DNA of 61,454 nt from contig BRYA01000640.1 of the NCBI GenBank assembly GCA_030267965.1, positions 2,002 to 63,455 of the forward strand, written 5' to 3'. The DNA comes from Triparma columacea (Eukaryota > Sar > Bolidophyceae > Parmales > Triparmaceae). A program made the position numbers and the translations under genes. Below the pieces are notes generated by a model. The model saw only the letters and a program-made list of their open reading frames with translations, ran no database searches and had not been told where the DNA came from. Shown one piece after another: positions 1 to 10,683 of this stretch. The first letter of the stretch is position 1; each line of letters starts with the position of its first letter.

Positions 1-1626
1 GAGGAATCGGGATCATTGAATGTGAAGAAAAATGTTAGGACATTCGTGGTCGAGCTTGCGATCAAGTTACGTCCTATGGTCAAGATGTTCAGGATTGGCT
101 TGGGGATGAGATTGTTCACTATTGCAGCGTCATCTTACGTCGACATGGTGACGGATGTGTTGGTGACGATTGCATTCTTTAGGACTGCTGGACAAGAGGG
201 TTGGGGAATGGCTTCCTTGACTTGTGTGTCTGCGGGGATTGGATTTCAGGCTTTCATTGCGTGGTTGCAGTACCGGGGACTGGGGTTTAGGAAGTGGGGA
301 CCAATGGTTTTGTCTGCATTCTTGGGTGTCCTACCGGTCATTGAAGCGTGGTCTGTGTTTCGGGGTGTTGAGCAGGTTGAGGGTATGTTGGTTAACCCTA
401 TTACGATGCTCGCCGGTACCAAGGGTTGTGAAATTGTATTCGAGTCGCTCCCCGAGTCGATCATTCAGGCAATCTCCATGCTGTCAAGCAACCTTGAAGA
501 CCTCTCTCTTATCAACTACTTCGGCATCACTTCTTCTATTGTTGCAACTGGGATGATCTACACTGATGCAAATATTGGTCTTGCTCGCCCTCTGTTTGTT
601 GGTGCTCCTAAGAATCCTGCCTACAACTGGCTTCCGATAGAAAAGACGGCCTTCAAGAAGTGTTTCGGTGGCTTCTTCCTCTTCACCATGACGTTCTTTA
701 CATGTAACGTGTTCGCAATCGCTCTCGCATTCCTCAAATTTGGAGGTAGCTCCGTACTATACGGTATCCTCACCGAGATCACCGCAGTTTTGCTCTTCAA
801 GCACTTTGTGGACGGCGAGCTTTTCGCTTTTTCTGTTGCTGCGAAACCTTCAAAAGCTCACTACGTTCTGGGCCCAGTCATGACATTTGTCTATTATATG
901 GTCACGTTTGTCGGGATGAACACAATGATCAAAAATCCATGCGAGTTGGGCCCACACATCACTTCGACGCTCATTATTTGGCGAATGGTAACAAGTTCCG
1001 TACTTGTTGTTCTAACCCTCCCAAGCCTCGTCATCGATGGGACGTTGCCGTGGCTGTCAGTCACGGGTGGGATGGGACTGCATTTCTCGTGCTTAGTCTT
1101 GAGCTGGGTTGGAGCAGCGATGTTCTTCGGGAATATGGCAGAGGGCTGTCAGAGGTGGAGGTGGTGGAGGAGGCAGACAGGGAAGCAGCACATCGAAGAA
1201 ATGTGGGATGCGAAGGAGGTTTGGGCTGCCAGCTGCGAGACAAAAGATGAGGATATGATCGATTGGGTAATGGTCATCCACCCCCTCTACTTCCCCATGG
1301 ACTGCATAAAGTCATGGATCTGCAACGACCTCGTCTCAAAGTATGGGCTGGCGAATGATGACACTGAAAACGACAAAAACGAGGACGTTACCCCCCCCCA
1401 CTTCCTTACTTCTAACTTCCACGACCACATGATTATCATATTCACTTGGTGGGGTAACGAAGACGCTCTCACCTCCGTCCGCACTGCACTCTCCTCCCTC
1501 CCCACCTTCACCCCCCCCGACATAACTTCGCAAAGCAGTAAGATCTCGATACAACGGTCGAATACCGGCAAAGTCGCCCCAGAAGCTATTCATGGCCAGG
1601 ACAATGATGATTCGAGACAAACATAA
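1..1626 (+). CDS. Polytopic membrane protein, XK-related-like, 5' end cut by window
   Basis: The reading frame is open from base 1, so the start lies outside the window; 541 residues are visible to the TAA at 1624. The protein is mostly hydrophobic, with about eight or nine membrane segments. It is related to the C-terminal modules of the giant gene at 54116-61279: both have an acidic helix of the type VDMVTDVLVT (here) or MVDLLTDVYVT (there), a following helix with a Q-x(3-5)-W pattern, and an ESLPESIIQ-like segment. This pattern also recalls the XK-related lipid scramblase family, but that link is inference from topology and a few residues. The last 150 residues are hydrophilic and unrecognised. 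AATAAA-like signals follow the stop at 1628-1660. Membership in the same local family is fairly sure; biochemical role is unknown. Confidence 0.7.
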   Translation, partial: EESGSLNVKKNVRTFVVELAIKLRPMVKMFRIGLGMRLFTIAASSYVDMVTDVLVTIAFFRTAGQEGWGMASLTCVSAGIGFQAFIAWLQYRGLGFRKWGPMVLSAFLGVLPVIEAWSVFRGVEQVEGMLVNPITMLAGTKGCEIVFESLPESIIQAISMLSSNLEDLSLINYFGITSSIVATGMIYTDANIGLARPLFVGAPKNPAYNWLPIEKTAFKKCFGGFFLFTMTFFTCNVFAIALAFLKFGGSSVLYGILTEITAVLLFKHFVDGELFAFSVAAKPSKAHYVLGPVMTFVYYMVTFVGMNTMIKNPCELGPHITSTLIIWRMVTSSVLVVLTLPSLVIDGTLPWLSVTGGMGLHFSCLVLSWVGAAMFFGNMAEGCQRWRWWRRQTGKQHIEEMWDAKEVWAASCETKDEDMIDWVMVIHPLYFPMDCIKSWICNDLVSKYGLANDDTENDKNEDVTPPHFLTSNFHDHMIIIFTWWGNEDALTSVRTALSSLPTFTPPDITSQSSKISIQRSNTGKVAPEAIHGQDNDDSRQT

Positions 1627-1901
1627 AAATAAACGAGAATGACATTGCTGTGATAAATAAAAATTCCCTTTAAACGTTATGGGTAAGCGCCGGCCACCGA
1701 AGCAAGATAACCTTTCCGTCTCTTTCCCCATTCACCACACAAATCCGTACCCTAGGTTCCCGTACCTCCCCCCCTCCCCCACCCACCCATGAAATCTATC
1801 GGCCTCCCCTCCTCCTTCTCCCTTTTTTCTGCCCTCTCTCAAACTGTTGAAGGATCGTATAACTCCCTCCCCTCCCCCCCCCCTCCCCCCTTCCTCCCCG
1901 C

Positions 1902-1909
1902 ATATATAT
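1902..1909 (+). promoter_or_regulatory. TATA-like element in pyrimidine-rich upstream region
   Basis: The 401 bp between the membrane gene and the next start (1627-2027) hold no gene. An ATATATAT stretch sits about 120 bp upstream of the ATG at 2028 inside long C/T tracts (about 1745-1990). It is a plausible core promoter; nothing else supports it. Confidence 0.3.
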
Positions 1910-2027
1910 CCCACCCGCCTCCCTTTACCCGACCTCCTCCCAAGTTCTCTCCTCCCTCCCCTCCCCTCCCCTCCACCCCATCCCCTCCAACTGTTCCCGA
2001 AACTGAACCTAAAAAATCCGACTCACA

Positions 2028-4403
2028 ATGGAAGGCATTCATAAAAGGTTGGAGAATATGCAACGGAGGGGGAGCATATCGAAGTTAATGCAGGCCGGCA
2101 TGACGGAGGAGGAGGCAGAGAAGCTCTGCTCCCCCTCCCTCTCTGTCGCCATTCCCCCATCAGATCCTTCCCCCAGCAAGAAGCTTGGCTCGAACAGGGG
2201 CGCTTCTACGCCTTCCTCCCGAAGACTGTACCCCCGGAAGCAGTCCATATCGCAGATACAGGACTCTGATCCCTCTCAGCGTTCCCCTGCCTTCAGCTCC
2301 TCTCCTCCAAAGGCCCAGTCCTTCGTTTCTCCCTCACAGAGCGGCGACACCGAGTCCGTTATAGCGCAGATAATCCAGTCCCCCCGCCACAAAATAGCCA
2401 CGGAGATCCACAAGCGTGACTCCGCCATAGCTTCCCTGAAGCGCAACGTGCAGCACCTGACCCGCAAGTCCAAGGACGCAGAATCGGAGCTCGGCTCGCT
2501 TCAGTTGTCGGTGTCTTCCTTGGAGTCGCTCAACGAGAGCCTCCGGTCGCGCTTGTCTACGTCCCCATCTGTCACCCCCTCTACTTTGCCAACCCGCAAG
2601 GTTTCTGTGTTTGCAGCACGCAAGGGACCCCCTCCCTCCTTCGGCCAGTCTCCGGTGTCCTTAAACCAGGTCTCGAAGGAGGACCACGCCAGGGTCCTCT
2701 CGAAGGTGGAGAGTCTTGAACGCAAAGTCAAGGATCAGTTGATTCAGATGAACCTATCGGCCTCAAATAACAAGAAGCTCCGCGAGCAGCTGGTGGAGAA
2801 GGAGGGGAAGCTCAAGGCTAGGGAGGGCGCCGAGGAGAAGCTAGGCAAGTTGTTGGAGGAAGAAGCTGCAAAGAGCGCTCGCCTGTCCGACATGCTGTCC
2901 GAGGGTGAGAGGAGCAGAAAGGGGGAAATGCAAGACCTTGCCGCGTACAAGACCCAGGTGCAGAACATGTCCGAAAACGTCAACTTCCTCAAGGAGAGGA
3001 TGGAGAAAGACCGCCTCCAGCACTTGAAAGAGAGGGGGGGATTATTGGACGAAATGAAGAAGCTCCGAGAGACAGTGTCCTCCCAGGAGACCCTCTTTGG
3101 GCAGGCGCAGGAAGAGGTAGGTTAGCGAAGCGAAGCGAGTGTTGGAAACGGTTGCCCAGCGGATGTCGGGATATATTGTAGCTAACCCCCCCTCCCCCCT
3201 CCCCCCCCTCCCCCCCCCAAGATTTCAACACTTCTTATCTCAACCTCGAACTTCAAGCACCAGATCGATTCTCTCAACGACATAATGGCCCACTTATCCT
3301 CCGAGAAGGCCTCCCTTGAGTCCTCGTTAAACCAGTCCAAGCTATTGATATCGTCCTTGACGTTGGAGAACGATAAACTTGAGAAGGAGAGCAGGCAGAA
3401 CAGGGCGGGTATAGAGAAAGAGAAGAGGCAGCGTCAGTCAAGCGTTATAAAGCTCGCCGAGATTATGCAGCAGGCCAAGGCCGGGGAGGCCGAGATAAAG
3501 AGGAGGGAGTTGGAGAGGTCTCGGATGTCCTCCGTCATATCGAGCCTTAACGCAGAGAAGGAGATGCTCGAGGAGAAGGTTATGGAGCTTAATCAGAGGG
3601 CTACGAAGGCGGAGGCTAAGGCGGCGGTGAGACGGCCGAAGGCGAGCGAGGACGATACGGTGAACGCGCTGCAGGAGGCTAGGAGGGGGCAGGACGAGGC
3701 GCTTTCTATACTTATGAAGGAGAAGGAGGAATTGGAGGGGGTTCTGGGGAGGGAGAGGGAGGAGAGGGAGGAAGAGAGGAAGAAGTTGGAGGGGGAGCAC
3801 GGGAAGAAGACCAAGGCTTGGGAGAGGAATCTCAAGGAGAAGGTCAGGGAAGTGGAGGAGTTGAAGAAGAGCTTCGAATCTTCGGAGGTCAAGGTTCAGG
3901 AGCACCTAAGCGTAAACGCCAGACTCCAGAAGACCCTCACCGCCTGCAAGGCCGAGCTTGACTCCGCCCTCAAGAACAGCATGGCCTCGGAGGCCTTGGC
4001 TCTCCGGGAACGGGTCGGATCTTTGGAGTCGACGGTGGCGGGGCTTGAGCTCTCTAGGACGGGGCTGGCGCAGGAGGCGAAGATCCACGTGGAGGAGATG
4101 CAGCAGGTTTCGGAGGAGCTTAGGGAGGCGTCGAAGGAGGCCAGGAGGCTGGGGGAGATACTGGAGGACAAGGACGGGGACATTATGCAGCTGAGGGAGG
4201 AGAGCGGGAAGTGGAAGGAGGCGGTAGACGTCATGAAGAGCAGGGTGGGGAAGCTCATTGAGAGGGTCAAGGAGGTCGAGGGGGAGACGAAGGGGAGGAT
4301 CAAGGAGGTAGGGGGGGGGGAAGGGATGGAGGGACAGATATTCAACTGGCTATTTGAGAAACTTGTGCTTGACATCAAGCTCATGTTGCTGGGGGAGGAG
4401 TGA
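2028..4403 (+). CDS. Long coiled-coil protein, two exons
   Basis: Exons 2028-3116 and 3222-4403 give about 756 residues. The intron (GTAGGT donor, CCCCAAG acceptor after a C-rich tract) is phase 0; acceptors at 3257 and 3263 would also keep frame. Residues 1-120 are Ser/Pro-rich and low complexity, with a short helical start (MEGIHKRLENMQRRG). From about residue 125 to the end the protein is almost continuous heptad-rich coiled coil (Glu/Lys/Leu/Arg), with no ATPase or motor motif. It could be a cytoskeletal, centrosomal or Golgi tether-type protein; sequence alone does not decide. It converges on the ARV1 gene, with 95 bp between the two stops. Confidence 0.75.
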
Positions 4404-4498
4404 GGAGGAGGTTTGGCTGTATTTATTGCTCCGACAACCTGTTTTTGTTGTTTCAAAATAAAAACACAGAACAAGCCCCATTATTATTCGTCGCCCCT

Positions 4499-5455
4499 TC
4501 AAAAGCACCACTCCTCCCCCCCCCACCCCACCCTTGCCATCCCCTTGCATCCCCCTCCCCCCATCCCTACATCCTTAATCCATTTCCCCACCACCCCCTT
4601 CATAACAATCCCAAGTAAAACCGCCGCTGCTGGTAATACTATCCCCCCGTCCTGTCGACCCCCCCCACCCTCCATGGCTGTACCTAGTCCCCTAATCTGA
4701 CTCGCCGCAACCATAACACCCCCCGCTAGGTAGCTGTTTTTCGTAAGTCCATAACTCAAAGTTGCGGGTACGATGGAGACGTCAGTGTCCCAGATAACTA
4801 GGAGGACGGTTAGGAAACGGAGCACGCATGGTAAGGATACAGCCTTTACTAAAGCGTCTACGTTTACGTAATAACCATCGAAGGGACGACTACGCGTGGA
4901 GGAGGAGGATGAGGTAGAACCCTGGTACTGGTTTGCTACTAAAAACAAAGAACAGAATGAGACTACAGTAACCGTGTAGAGACTGCAGGACACGAACTCA
5001 ACCGCGAGGCAATTCAGGACCAAATTCAGACCTGCGAGGGGCGAATTTCTACAACTAGGGACACAGGGAGACTCACCCCAGAGTAGGTAACCCTCAAGTA
5101 TAGTGTTACACGCTGCGTGTTTCATCAAGGTTTTCCATAGTGGTCTTGTTGTTGTTCTTGTTTCTTGTGTTACATCCTTGCCCCCTCCCCCCCGAGGTTC
5201 CAGGGCCTTACCAACGTTTAGGAACCTGTTGTGTATAACGTGTCTCCAAGCTTGCTTCCTTCCACAAAGACAGTTCAATATTACAACAACCATATCAAAC
5301 TCACAGTGCCTATCAACAGGACGGAGGCAGGACACGCACTTTGTTAGGGTTAGGGTAGGGGAAGGGGATTGAGGGGAATATACGGTGTAGAGAGTGGGGG
5401 AGGGGTGAAGACAGGTTGTGCAAAGGTAGGAGGGAGAGGGTTTTGGGAGTGTCAT
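4499..5455 (-). CDS. ARV1: ARV1-like lipid homeostasis protein
   Basis: Single exon, 318 residues, from the ATG whose complement is at 5453-5455; upstream in-frame codons have no ATG and read as low complexity. The N-terminus carries the ARV1 homology domain: a zinc-binding pair C12-x2-C15 and C40-x2-C43 around LYTVYS, followed by CEFDMVVVILNCL and RKQAWRHVIHNR (residues about 50-77), which match the family's 'DKYxEYD..I...D..L.K.QAYRHLLYN' pattern. Three or four hydrophobic segments follow, as in ARV1. Family members act in the ER membrane in sterol and sphingolipid distribution and GPI-anchor precursor handling. The Gly-rich C-terminal tail is unusual but not disruptive. Identification rests on the zinc/AHD region and is strong. 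Confidence 0.85.
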   Translation of the reverse strand: MTLPKPSPSYLCTTCLHPSPTLYTVYSPQSPSPTLTLTKCVSCLRPVDRHCEFDMVVVILNCLCGRKQAWRHVIHNRFLNVGKALEPRGGGGKDVTQETRTTTRPLWKTLMKHAACNTILEGYLLWGESPCVPSCRNSPLAGLNLVLNCLAVEFVSCSLYTVTVVSFCSLFLVANQYQGSTSSSSSTRSRPFDGYYVNVDALVKAVSLPCVLRFLTVLLVIWDTDVSIVPATLSYGLTKNSYLAGGVMVAASQIRGLGTAMEGGGGRQDGGIVLPAAAVLLGIVMKGVVGKWIKDVGMGGGGCKGMARVGWGGEEWCF

Positions 5456-5705
5456 TTGGTGTGTTTTGTTGTGTTTGTGATGTTTGTCGTGGGTGTAGAA
5501 GTTGTTGTTGTGTTTGTAGTTGTGTGTTTGTAGGCGAATGAGTGTGAATGAGTGTGATTGTCGGTGGGATATTTGCAAAGGCTTGTCTTCCCTAACCCTT
5601 GTTTGTTGGAGAGCTACTTTCTTAGTGTGTATGTGTATGTGTAGGGTGTATGTGTATGGCGTGTGTGTATGTACGCGTATAAATATAAAAAGAGGAGGAA
5701 AATTA
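5456..5705. other. Intergenic, GT-rich simple sequence
   Basis: Between the ARV1 start and the first LRR repeat unit. It holds GT-rich low-complexity DNA (notably 5460-5530 and a GTGTAT/GTATGT tract at 5625-5670). I see no gene. It is presumably the ARV1 promoter side. Confidence 0.5.
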
Positions 5706-5983
5706 CTTTTGGTGCTCCTCCAAAACCTTAAACCATTTTGGGCTTTATTATAGGCTTAGATACTCTTTACAACCAACCAAACTCTTCATAATACAAACAA
5801 CAATACTACCTTCATCATAGCTAAACAAATCATAGGCTTTAGCTCAAATTTTGTCCCCAACAAAACTACATCGCCCAAATCCCTAACTTTCAACCTCCTC
5901 CTCTCCATCTAAACATTCACTCCATACCCTATCTCGAGCGCTATCAGTACTATTACTATCAACCTCCCCAAATCCTTCCCAAA

Positions 5984-6748
5984 ATGCCCAAATCAGTAGT
6001 ATACTCTGGCAAAGAGTTCTTCCATTATGATCGTGAACTCACAGAGGTGACTTTTGCAAAGGGAGTGACGATGATTGACAATTACGTCTTCGAAGGATGC
6101 TCCTCCCTCTTAGCCATCACAATCCCGGACGGAGTGACGATGATTGGCAAGGGTGCCTTCAGGGGATGCTCCTCCCTCACAGCCATCACAATCCCTGACG
6201 GAGTGACGACGATCGACCATCAAGCCTTCTCTGGATGCTCCTCCCTCGCGAACATCACAATCCCGGACTCAGTGACAACGATTGGCTTTTGTGCTTTCTG
6301 CGAATGCTCCTCCCTCACGGCCATCACCATCCCGGACGGATTGACAACGATTGGCGAACGCGCCTTCTTCGGATGCTCCTCCCTCGCGGCCATCACAATC
6401 CCGGACTCAGTGACGACAATTGGTAAACACGCCTTCTACGGATGCTCCGCTCTGACGAGATTCAGTTTATCTCCTGCCGTCTCCGTCAATTTCAACTGCT
6501 TCTCAAACTGCACTGCCCTAATCTCTGCTGCTGCCGACCAAAATATGTTGACAGTCGAGGACCTCCTCCATTCTAGGTGGCACGGCATACTTGAACGCGT
6601 CACCGTTCTGACCTGCCTCAAGACACTCTTTACTACCCAAAAAAAGAGGAAGCGACAGGACGGAGGTGAAGCGCAAACACTTGGGGTAACTGCGACACGC
6701 AAGAGGCTCCCGAAGGTTATGTGGAGAGTTATTCTGGAATTTCTGTAA
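5984..6748 (+). CDS. BspA-like LRR protein, copy 1
   Basis: 254 residues, single exon. N-cap MPKSVVYSGKEFF then LTEVTFAKGV, five 23-residue repeats of the form CSSLxAITIPDxVTxIGxxAFxG, and a closing CSALTRFSLSPAVSV unit. This is the BspA-type (LRR_5) leucine-rich repeat, a beta-solenoid that usually binds protein or carbohydrate partners. The C-terminal about 75 residues are conserved in all five copies: a CFSNCTALISAAADQNM turn, a helix DLLHSRWHxILERVTVLTCLKTLF, a basic KKRKR patch and a terminal LPKVMWRVILEFL helix. There is no signal peptide or membrane segment, so an intracellular location is likely. The ligand is unknown. It is the shortest copy. Confidence 0.85.
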   Translation: MPKSVVYSGKEFFHYDRELTEVTFAKGVTMIDNYVFEGCSSLLAITIPDGVTMIGKGAFRGCSSLTAITIPDGVTTIDHQAFSGCSSLANITIPDSVTTIGFCAFCECSSLTAITIPDGLTTIGERAFFGCSSLAAITIPDSVTTIGKHAFYGCSALTRFSLSPAVSVNFNCFSNCTALISAAADQNMLTVEDLLHSRWHGILERVTVLTCLKTLFTTQKKRKRQDGGEAQTLGVTATRKRLPKVMWRVILEFL

Positions 6749-7144
6749 TCTCTAAAATCACCGTTGAAAGGCATGCGAAGGATCCTGAAATATTTACGAA
6801 CAACGTTTCAATTTACGAACAAACGTTTTCTTTTTTGGAGGCTCCAAAAGCAACCATATTTTGGGGCTTTGGGAAAGATTTGGGCATTATTGACAAGAAA
6901 GCTGTATTACAAGCTTTAGCTACTCTTTACAACCAACCTTACTCTTCATAATACAAACAACAATACTACTATCTACACCATATCCAAATACATTGTAGTT
7001 TGAGCTCTAATTTGGTCCCCAACAAACTACATCGGCCAAATCCCCAACTTTCAATCTCCTCCTCTCCATCTAAACATTCACGCCATACCCTAACTCAAGC
7101 GCTATCAGTACTATTACTATCATCCTTCCCAAATCCTTCCAAAA

Positions 7145-7978
7145 ATGCCCAAATCAGCAGTATACTCTGGCAAAGAGAGATTCACTTATGATCATTCCCT
7201 CACAGAGGTGACTTTTGCAAAGGGAGTGACATCGATTGGCTATCGCGCCTTCTATGATTGCTCCTCCCTCGCGACCATCACAATCCCGGACGGAGTGACG
7301 TCGATTGGCGATCACGCCTTCAGTAGATGCTCCTCCATCGCAGCCATCACCATCCCGGACTCAGTGATGACGATTGGCGAAAATGCCTTCTACGGATGCT
7401 CCTCCCTTGCAGCCATCACAATCCCAGAAGGAGTGACAACGATCGGCGAATCGGCCTTCAGTGGATGCTCCTCCCTCGCAGCCGTCACAATCCCGGACTC
7501 AGTGACGTCGATTGGCTATAGCGCCTTCAACGGATGCTCCTCCCTCGCAGCCATCACAATTCCGAAAGGAGTGACGATAATTAGCGCATACGCCTTCATT
7601 GATTGTTCCTCCCTCACGGCCATCACCATCCCGGACTCGGTGACCACGCTTTGTTGTGGCGCTTTCTGGGGATGCTCCGCCCTGACGAGACTCAGTTTAT
7701 CTCCTGCCGTCTCCATCGGTCCAAACTGCTTCTCAAACTGCACCGCCCTAATCTCAGCCGCTGCCGATCAAAATATGTCGACAGTCGAGGACCTCCTCCA
7801 TTCTAGGTGGCACCGCATACTTGAACGCGTCACCGTTCTGACCTGCCTCAAGACACTCTTTACGGACCAAAAAAAGAGGAAGCGACTGGACGGAGGTGAA
7901 GTGCAAACACTTGGGGTAACTGCGACACGCAAGAGGCTCCCGAAGGTTATGTGGAGAGTAATATTGGAATTTCTATAA
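7145..7978 (+). CDS. BspA-like LRR protein, copy 2
   Basis: 277 residues, exactly one 23-residue repeat more than copy 1 (six CSS-type repeats plus the closing CSAL unit). Start MPKSAVYSGKERF. The tail KKRKRLDGGEVQ...LPKVMWRVILEFL is nearly identical to copy 1. One repeat departs from consensus (VTTLCCGAFWG), and two have Val for Ile or Ile for Leu at core positions that should still pack. Stop is TAA directly after the FL codons. Function as for the array: a protein-interaction solenoid with unknown partner. Confidence 0.85.
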   Translation: MPKSAVYSGKERFTYDHSLTEVTFAKGVTSIGYRAFYDCSSLATITIPDGVTSIGDHAFSRCSSIAAITIPDSVMTIGENAFYGCSSLAAITIPEGVTTIGESAFSGCSSLAAVTIPDSVTSIGYSAFNGCSSLAAITIPKGVTIISAYAFIDCSSLTAITIPDSVTTLCCGAFWGCSALTRLSLSPAVSIGPNCFSNCTALISAAADQNMSTVEDLLHSRWHRILERVTVLTCLKTLFTDQKKRKRLDGGEVQTLGVTATRKRLPKVMWRVILEFL

Positions 7979-8388
7979 CTCTAAAATCACTGTTGAACGG
8001 CATGCAGAAGGATCCCGCAATATACACGAACACGCTTTCTTTTTCCATCTACAAACAAACGTTTTCTTTTTAGGAGGCTCCAAAAACCAAAAACCAAAGT
8101 CCAAAGACCTATTTTGGGGCTTTGAGAAGATTTGGGCATTATTGGCAAGAAAGCTGTATTATAAGCTTTAGCTACTCTTCACAACCGACTACACTCTTCA
8201 CAATACCAACAACGATACTATACTACCTACATCATATCCAAACATATTGTAGCTTTAGCTCAAATTAGGTCCCCAACAAAACAACGTCGCCCAAATCCCC
8301 AACTTTCAATCCCCTCCTCGCCATCTAAACATTCACGCCATATCTTAGCTCAAGCGCTATCAGTACAACCACTTCCATCCTCCCCGAG

Positions 8389-9429
8389 ATGCCCAGCTCA
8401 GCAGTGTACTCTGGCGTAGAGAGCTTCAAAGGCAATCGTGAACTCACAGAAGTAACTTTTGCACAAGGAGTGACGTCGATTGGCAAGGAAGCCTTCTCCG
8501 GATGCTCCTCCCTCACGGCCATCACCATCCCAGACGGAGTGACGATGATTGGCTATTGCGCCTTCTTTGAATGCTCCTCCCTGACGGCCATCACAATCCC
8601 AGACGGAGTGACGACAATTGGTGAACGCGCCTTCCAAGGATGCTCCTCCCTCACGGCCATCACCATCCCGGACACAGTGACGATGATTGACGAGTACGCC
8701 TTCTCTGAATGCTCCTCCCTCACGGCCATCACCATCCCGGACGGAGTGACTTCGATTGCCAATGAAACCTTCTACGAATGCTCCTCCCTCACGGCCATCA
8801 CCATCCCAGACTCAGTGACGAAGATTGGCAGATGCGCCTTCTACAGATGCTCCGCCCTCGCAGCCATCACAATCCCGGACTCAGTGACGATGATTGACGA
8901 TTGCGCCTTTTGCATATGCTCCTCCCTCGCAGCCATCACAATCCCGGACTCAGTGAGGACCATTGAGAAATACGCCTTTCAGGAATGTTCCTCCCTCGCA
9001 GCCATCACAATCCCGGACGGAGTGACGACTATTGGCATGCTCGCCTTCGAAAGATGCTCCTCCCTCGCGGCCGTCACCATCCCGGACGGAGTGACGTCGA
9101 TTGGCTATTCTGCCTTCAGGGATTGCTCCGCCCTGACAAATCTCAGTTTATCTCCTGCCGTCTCCATCGGTGAAGACTGCTTCTCAAACTGCACTGCCCT
9201 AATTTCTGCCGCTGCCTCACAAAATATGCCGACTGTCAAGGACCTCCTCAATTCTAGGTGGCACCGCATACTTCAACGTGTCACCGTTCTGACCTGCCTC
9301 AAGGAACTCTTTACGGACCAAAAAAAGAGGAAGCGAGAAAACGGAGGTGAAGCACGAGCACTTGGGGTAACCGTGACACGCAAGAGGCTCCCGAAGGTTA
9401 TGTGGAGAGTTATTCTGGAATTTCTGTAA
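8389..9429 (+). CDS. BspA-like LRR protein, copy 3 (longest)
   Basis: 346 residues, with nine 23-residue repeats plus the closing CSALTNLSLSPAVS unit, four more than copy 1. The N-cap differs slightly (MPSSAVYSGVESFKGN) and the feeder strand reads FAQGV, not FAKGV. The first five repeats use mostly 'CSSLTAITIP' and the last ones 'CSSLAAITIP', a blockwise pattern expected from internal duplication of repeat groups. The C-terminal helix, KKRKR patch and LPKVMWRVILEFL ending are intact, so this copy looks functional. Confidence 0.85.
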   Translation: MPSSAVYSGVESFKGNRELTEVTFAQGVTSIGKEAFSGCSSLTAITIPDGVTMIGYCAFFECSSLTAITIPDGVTTIGERAFQGCSSLTAITIPDTVTMIDEYAFSECSSLTAITIPDGVTSIANETFYECSSLTAITIPDSVTKIGRCAFYRCSALAAITIPDSVTMIDDCAFCICSSLAAITIPDSVRTIEKYAFQECSSLAAITIPDGVTTIGMLAFERCSSLAAVTIPDGVTSIGYSAFRDCSALTNLSLSPAVSIGEDCFSNCTALISAAASQNMPTVKDLLNSRWHRILQRVTVLTCLKELFTDQKKRKRENGGEARALGVTVTRKRLPKVMWRVILEFL

Positions 9430-9810
9430 CTCTAAAAAGTCACTGTTGAACGGCATGCAGAAGGATCCCGAAATATTTACGAACAAACGTTTTCTTTTTT
9501 GGAGGCTCTAAAAAACCTCTAACCATTTTGGGGCTTTGGGAAAGATTTGGGCATTATTGGCAAGAAAGTTGTATTATAGGCCTTAAGCTACTCTTTACAA
9601 CCGACTACACTCTTCACAATACCAACAACGATACTACCTACACCATAGCTTAACATATATTATAGCTTTAGCTACAATTTGGTCCCCAAAAAACTACATC
9701 GTAAAATCCCTAACTTTCAATCTCCTCCTCTCCATCTAAACATTCACGCCATACCCGAACTCAAGCGCTGTCAGTACTAGTTCTTTCATCCTCCCCAAAT
9801 CTTTCCCAAA

Positions 9811-10683
9811 ATGCCCAAATCAGCAGTATACTCTGGCAAAGAGAGCTTCTTTGAAGATCGTGAACTCACAGAGGTGACTTTTGCAAAGGGAGTGACGACG
9901 ATTGGCGAGGCCGCCTTCTACGGATGCTTCTCCCTCTTAGCCATCACAATCCCGGACGGAGTGACGATGATTGGCAAGGGTGCCTTCTACGGATGCTCCT
10001 CCCTCACGGCCATCACCATCCCGGACGGATTGACAACGATTGGCGAAGACGCCTTCAGGGGATGCTCCTCCCTCACGGCCATCACCATCCCGGACGGAGT
10101 GACAACGATTGGCGAACGCGCCTTCATGAGATGCTCCTCCCTCACGGCCATCACAATCCCGAACTCTGTGACGACGATTTACGATGGCGCCTTCAACAGA
10201 TGCTCCTCCCTCGCAGCCATCACAATCCCGGACGGAGTGACTTCGATTGGTAATTACGCCTTCTATATATGCTCCTCCCTCGCGACCATCACAATCCCGG
10301 ACTCAGTGACGTCGATTGGCAACTTCGCCTTCAACGGATGCTCCGCCCTGACGAGACTCAGTTTATCTCCTGCCGTCTCCGTCGATCACAACTGCTTTTC
10401 AAACTGCACGGCCCTAAATTCTGCCGCTGCCGATCAAAATATGTCGACTGTCGAGGACCTCCTCCATTCTAGGTGGCACCGCATACAGGAACGCATACTT
10501 GAACGCGTCACCGTTCTCTCCTGCCTCAAGAAACTCTTGGAGGACCAGCCCAGAAGATCGGACAGGCTGAAGCGGAAGCGCCTTGGCGGAGATGAAGTGG
10601 TCGCGCTTCAGGGAACTGTGTCAACTGCGGCATGCAAGAGGCTCCCGAAGGTTATGTGGAGAGTTATTCTGGAATTTCTGTAA
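9811..10683 (+). CDS. BspA-like LRR protein, copy 4
   Basis: 290 residues. Six repeats plus the closing CSAL unit; the first repeat has CFSL instead of CSSL. The C-terminal linker is longer than in copies 1-3: it has an extra 'RIQ ERILERV' duplication, a QPRRSDRLKRKR basic stretch in place of KKRKR, and VSTAACKRLPKVMW. Copy 5 shares this longer GDEVV-type tail, so copies 4 and 5 form one subgroup and 1-3 another. Start chosen at the conserved MPKSAVYSGKES. Confidence 0.85.
   Translation: MPKSAVYSGKESFFEDRELTEVTFAKGVTTIGEAAFYGCFSLLAITIPDGVTMIGKGAFYGCSSLTAITIPDGLTTIGEDAFRGCSSLTAITIPDGVTTIGERAFMRCSSLTAITIPNSVTTIYDGAFNRCSSLAAITIPDGVTSIGNYAFYICSSLATITIPDSVTSIGNFAFNGCSALTRLSLSPAVSVDHNCFSNCTALNSAAADQNMSTVEDLLHSRWHRIQERILERVTVLSCLKKLLEDQPRRSDRLKRKRLGGDEVVALQGTVSTAACKRLPKVMWRVILEFL

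Noticed and set aside
5343..5362. Telomere-like string GTTAGGGTTAGGGTAGGGG
   Set aside because: It lies inside the ARV1 coding sequence (codons for PSPTLTLTK just before the second zinc Cys pair), so it is coincidental.
8398..8762. Repetitive minus-strand frames across the LRR genes
   Set aside because: The 69-bp repeat period is a multiple of three, so stop-free shadows repeat in other frames; the plus-strand LRR reading is clearly the real one.
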